Positions 30,830 through 32,989 of a stretch of DNA of 32,989 bases are shown here, one piece after another (within the stretch, counting starts at the first letter, position 1; the number at the start of each line of letters is the position of its first letter). The DNA is from RSA11 sp036564135 (lineage in GTDB: Bacteria > Actinomycetota > Thermoleophilia > Solirubrobacterales > 70-9), in the NCBI GenBank assembly GCA_036564135.1, contig DATCLC010000118.1, positions 1-32,989 on the forward strand, given 5' to 3'. The notes beneath the pieces were generated by a model. It did no database searches. It saw nothing but the letters and a program-made list of their open reading frames with translations, and was not told the DNA's origin. Position numbers and translations under genes: made by a program.

Positions 30830-31749
30830 GCGATCCAGCCACACCGCGGCCCGTCGCGTTCATCGGCCTCGGCAACATGGGCGGCCGGATGTGCCGGCGC
30901 CTCGTGGACGCGGGCTTCCCGGTGTTCGGCTTCGACCTCCGGCCGGGCCTCGCCGAGGCGGCCGGAGCCGAGCCGCGGCCCAGCGTCGCGGCGGCCGTGG
31001 CCGACGTGGAGGTCGTCCTGCTCTCCCTGCCCGACTCCACCGTCGTCGAGGCGGTCGTCGAGGGTCAGGACGGGATCCTCGCGGGCGGGCGCCCGGGGCA
31101 GATCGTCGTCGACCTCTCCACCGCGGCACCGGCCTCGACACGGCGCCTGCACGGGTTGGCCGCCGAGCGCGGAATCGAGTTCCTCGACGCGGGGGTCTCA
31201 GGCGGAGCCGCGGCGGCGGAGCGCGGCGCGCTCACGATCATGGTCGGCGGCAGCGAGGCCGCCCTCGAGCGCGTGGGCGACGTGCTGGCGCCCATCGCCG
31301 CCAAGGTCGTCCACATGGGCGAGTCGGGGGCCGGGCACGCGACGAAGCTCTTGAACAACTTCCTGAACGCCGTAGCGCTCGCCGCCACGGCCGAGGTGAT
31401 GGTCGCCGGGCGCAAAGCCGGGCTCGACCTCGAGCGCCTTCTCGAGGTCCTGAACTCGTCCTCGGGCGTGAACTTCGCGACCCAGAAGCGGTTCCCCTCG
31501 ATCATCCACGGCGATTACCTCGAGGGAGGGCTCACGGGCCGGCTGATGATGAAGGACGTCGTGCTCTACGTGGAGTACCTCCGCGAGCTCGGCGTGCCCT
31601 CGCTGAACGCGAGCGGGCCGCTGGCGTCGTTCGGGCTCTCGAACCAGCTCGGCTACGTCGACCAGATCTCGAATCGCGTCGTGGACGCGATCGGCGACGT
31701 CGCAGGCCACGTGCGCCTCTACGACGAGGACGCTTCGACAAAGGAGTGA
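30826..31749 (+). CDS. 3-hydroxyisobutyrate dehydrogenase-family oxidoreductase (copy 2)
   Basis: 307 residues, overlapping the SDR gene by four bases. Rossmann FIGLGNMGGRM (12-22), DAGVSGGAAAAERGALTIMVGG (121-142) and catalytic Lys174 in GHATKLLNN. Same family as the enzyme at 16295, with clear similarity only at the motifs; the two probably have different substrates. In this half of the locus it follows aldolase, MaoC and SDR genes and precedes a cupin. A short-chain 3-hydroxy acid or the aldehyde fragment is a possible substrate. Confidence 0.92.
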   Translation: MSDPATPRPVAFIGLGNMGGRMCRRLVDAGFPVFGFDLRPGLAEAAGAEPRPSVAAAVADVEVVLLSLPDSTVVEAVVEGQDGILAGGRPGQIVVDLSTAAPASTRRLHGLAAERGIEFLDAGVSGGAAAAERGALTIMVGGSEAALERVGDVLAPIAAKVVHMGESGAGHATKLLNNFLNAVALAATAEVMVAGRKAGLDLERLLEVLNSSSGVNFATQKRFPSIIHGDYLEGGLTGRLMMKDVVLYVEYLRELGVPSLNASGPLASFGLSNQLGYVDQISNRVVDAIGDVAGHVRLYDEDASTKE

Positions 31750-31753
31750 GGAG

Positions 31754-32116
31754 ATGGAGATCGTTCGCCCCAGTGGCGTGAGCAAGCAGCCGACGGACAC
31801 CTTCACCGGCACCGTCTTTCGGGAGTCGGTGCTGCCCAAGACCGACGACGTGATCGTCAACACGGTCACGTTCACACCGGGGGCGCGCACCCACTGGCAC
31901 GTCCACGAGCGCGGGCAGCTTTTGTGGGTCACGTCGGGGAAGGGCTACGTCCAGAAGCGCGGCGAGGAGCCCCGGCCGATCCACGCCGGGGACACGGTGT
32001 GGATCCCGCCGGACGAGGACCACTGGCACGGGGCTGCGTCCGACTGCCCCATGACCCACGTCGCGGTCTCGCTCGGCAAGACCGACTGGGGCGAGCCGGT
32101 CGAGGAAGACGCGTAG
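31754..32116 (+). CDS. Single-domain cupin
   Basis: 120 residues, five bases after the previous gene. Cupin motif 1 is THWHVHERGQLLWVTSGKG (His47, His49, Gln55; His51 also close), motif 2 is HAGDTVWIPPDEDHWHGA (His90 or His92). The metal set fits a small mononuclear enzyme or sensor of the quercetinase-like/carboxymuconolactone-decarboxylase-associated cupin type; proteins annotated as cupins are often encoded with, or fused to, CMD proteins. It is the last gene of the run and may be an isomerase, decarboxylase or dioxygenase; I cannot choose. Confidence 0.87.
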   Translation: MEIVRPSGVSKQPTDTFTGTVFRESVLPKTDDVIVNTVTFTPGARTHWHVHERGQLLWVTSGKGYVQKRGEEPRPIHAGDTVWIPPDEDHWHGAASDCPMTHVAVSLGKTDWGEPVEEDA

Positions 32117-32127
32117 GCCCTACAGAG

Positions 32128-32140
32128 CCGCCCTTGGCGG
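32128..32140. terminator. Small hairpin between converging genes
   Basis: CCGCC / GGCGG with loop CTT lies 11 bases after the cupin stop and 20 bases from the pyrE stop. No T-tract on either side, so only a possible bidirectional terminator. Confidence 0.3.
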
Positions 32141-32160
32141 TGCGGGGGCAGCGACGGCGC

Positions 32161-32739
32161 CTAGCCCCGGTCCGGGCGCTCAGGGTAGATGTCGTCGATC
32201 GTCGTGAGCGCCGTAAACGGCGCGTCCGCCGCTGCGGCGATCGCCTCGCCGCCGCCCGCCAGGCGGTCGACGATGCACAGCGCGCCCGCGATCTCGAAGC
32301 CCTCGTCGCGGATGCGCTCGATCGCGCTGACCACCGAGCCGCCCGTGGTGACCGTGTCCTCGACCACCAGCACCCGGTCGCCGGGCTCGGCGGCGCCCTC
32401 CACCCAGCGCTGCAGGCCGTGCTTCTTGCGCTCCTTGCGCACGAAGAAACCGACCAGGTCCTCGCCGCCGGGCGCCGCGATCGCGGCGCACGCGAGCGGG
32501 ATCGCCGCCATCACGGGGCCGCCGACGGCGCGCGCTCCGCGCCGGCGCGCCTCCGCCGCGATCAGCTCGCCGGCGGCGCGGAAGCCGGTCGGCCGCATCA
32601 GCGCGCGGCGGGCGTCCACGTAGTACTCGGCCTCGGCGCCGCTGGAGAGCGTCACCTTGCCGATGACGAGCGCGTGCTCGCGCAACTCACCGACGAGCTC
32701 CGCGCGGGCGGCCTCTAGACGGTCCTCTGCCTGGTCCAT
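32161..32739 (-). CDS. pyrE: Orotate phosphoribosyltransferase
   Basis: 192 residues. It makes orotidine 5'-phosphate from orotate and PRPP. PRPP-binding motif VLVVEDTVTTGGS (123-135), and the catalytic basic loop RKERKKHG (101-108), are both intact. The length and the GKVTLSSGAEAEYYVDAR N-terminal segment fit the PyrE type of actinobacteria. It directly follows the L,D-transpeptidase gene with no spacer, as part of a minus-strand operon. The other pyr genes are not in view. It lies outside the catabolic locus and marks return to housekeeping DNA. Confidence 0.94.
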   Translation of the reverse strand: MDQAEDRLEAARAELVGELREHALVIGKVTLSSGAEAEYYVDARRALMRPTGFRAAGELIAAEARRRGARAVGGPVMAAIPLACAAIAAPGGEDLVGFFVRKERKKHGLQRWVEGAAEPGDRVLVVEDTVTTGGSVVSAIERIRDEGFEIAGALCIVDRLAGGGEAIAAAADAPFTALTTIDDIYPERPDRG

Positions 32740-32989
32740 TCAGGGATAGATGTAGAAGGGGTCCCCGATGTTGATCCAGTTGTAGATGAACCGGGCGTTC
32801 GGGGGCGGCGTGCGCAGGCAGCCGTGGCTCGCCGGATAGGTCGGCACCGACTTGTAGCCGTGCGTCGCGTAGCCGCGGTGGAAGTACACGGAGTCGATCA
32901 TCCCGAGCGAGTTCACCCCGGGCGTCTTGCGGTAGGTCCGGTACTTGCCGGTCACCGTCGGCGTCGCCGGCGCGCCCGAGGAGATGTGG
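32740..32989 (-). CDS. L,D-transpeptidase (YkuD domain), C-terminal part, truncated by window edge
   Basis: The frame runs to the window end; about 82 residues are visible. The catalytic motif is present: a His in YATHGYKSVP and S-H-G-C-L-R with the nucleophilic Cys, followed by the FIYNWINIGDPFYIYP end strand typical of YkuD domains. These enzymes make 3-3 peptidoglycan cross-links outside the membrane, or attach proteins. GTG 32955 is an internal valine, not a start, because the frame remains open upstream and the fold needs more residues. Usual actinobacterial forms carry a signal and Ig-like or peptidoglycan-binding domains before this part. Adjacent to pyrE. Confidence 0.88.
   Translation of the reverse strand, partial: HISSGAPATPTVTGKYRTYRKTPGVNSLGMIDSVYFHRGYATHGYKSVPTYPASHGCLRTPPPNARFIYNWINIGDPFYIYP

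Overview
The window is a high-GC chromosomal segment with densely packed genes and strong third-position GC bias. It most resembles an actinobacterium, and I infer the Thermoleophilia/Solirubrobacterales side of the phylum. The grounds are a TolB-propeller protein with Cys-pair Ig-like repeats, an Excalibur-domain nuclease lipoprotein, a DUF4189 protein, and start codons preceded at leaderless spacing by a TANNNT box. No phage, transposase, CRISPR or rRNA sequence was seen. Nothing longer than about 200 bases is without a gene.

Left part (1-14919): housekeeping and small accessory genes. The C-terminal half of a long NfeD protein is paired with a stomatin/slipin. Then come a GalT-like HIT-superfamily protein, a secreted TolB/Ig-like protein, a conserved hypothetical, a class I glutamine amidotransferase (minus strand), folE overlapping a ferredoxin-reductase-type flavoprotein, an ECF-type sigma factor overlapping a minimal zinc-finger anti-sigma protein, a pair of 60-bp repeat units, and a thermonuclease-Excalibur lipoprotein. 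They are followed by an acylphosphatase-like/LigD-phosphoesterase-like fusion that seems to have lost both active sites, an NTF2-like protein, a DUF4287 protein divergent from a TetR regulator across a perfect 21-bp palindrome, VOC and DUF4189 genes (minus strand), tRNA-Arg(CCT), a PPOX-fold protein, a DHFR/RibD-C protein and a lipoprotein.

Right part (15088-32116): what looks like one large catabolic locus, opened by a GntR/FCD regulator with a clear promoter and operator. It encodes a PcaC-type carboxymuconolactone decarboxylase, two 3-hydroxyisobutyrate-dehydrogenase-family enzymes, a metallo-beta-lactamase-fold hydrolase of the lactonase type, a complete LIV-type ABC importer (lipoprotein plus LivH, LivM, LivG and LivF), an acyl-CoA ligase, an enoyl-CoA hydratase and a GAF-PucR regulator. 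A divergent SDR gene follows, and across a second palindrome a six-gene run: Zn-ribbon/OB (DUF35), a thiolase-like protein without the catalytic cysteines, MaoC, SDR, a second HIBADH-family enzyme and a cupin. I infer uptake of an organic acid, CoA activation, hydration and oxidation, then a retro-aldol-type cleavage like that of the steroid enzymes Ltp2/ChsH2. The substrate cannot be read from the sequence. This locus is the best candidate here for an undescribed system.

Right edge (32161-32989, minus strand): pyrE and, directly upstream of it, the C-terminal end of an L,D-transpeptidase that runs off the window.
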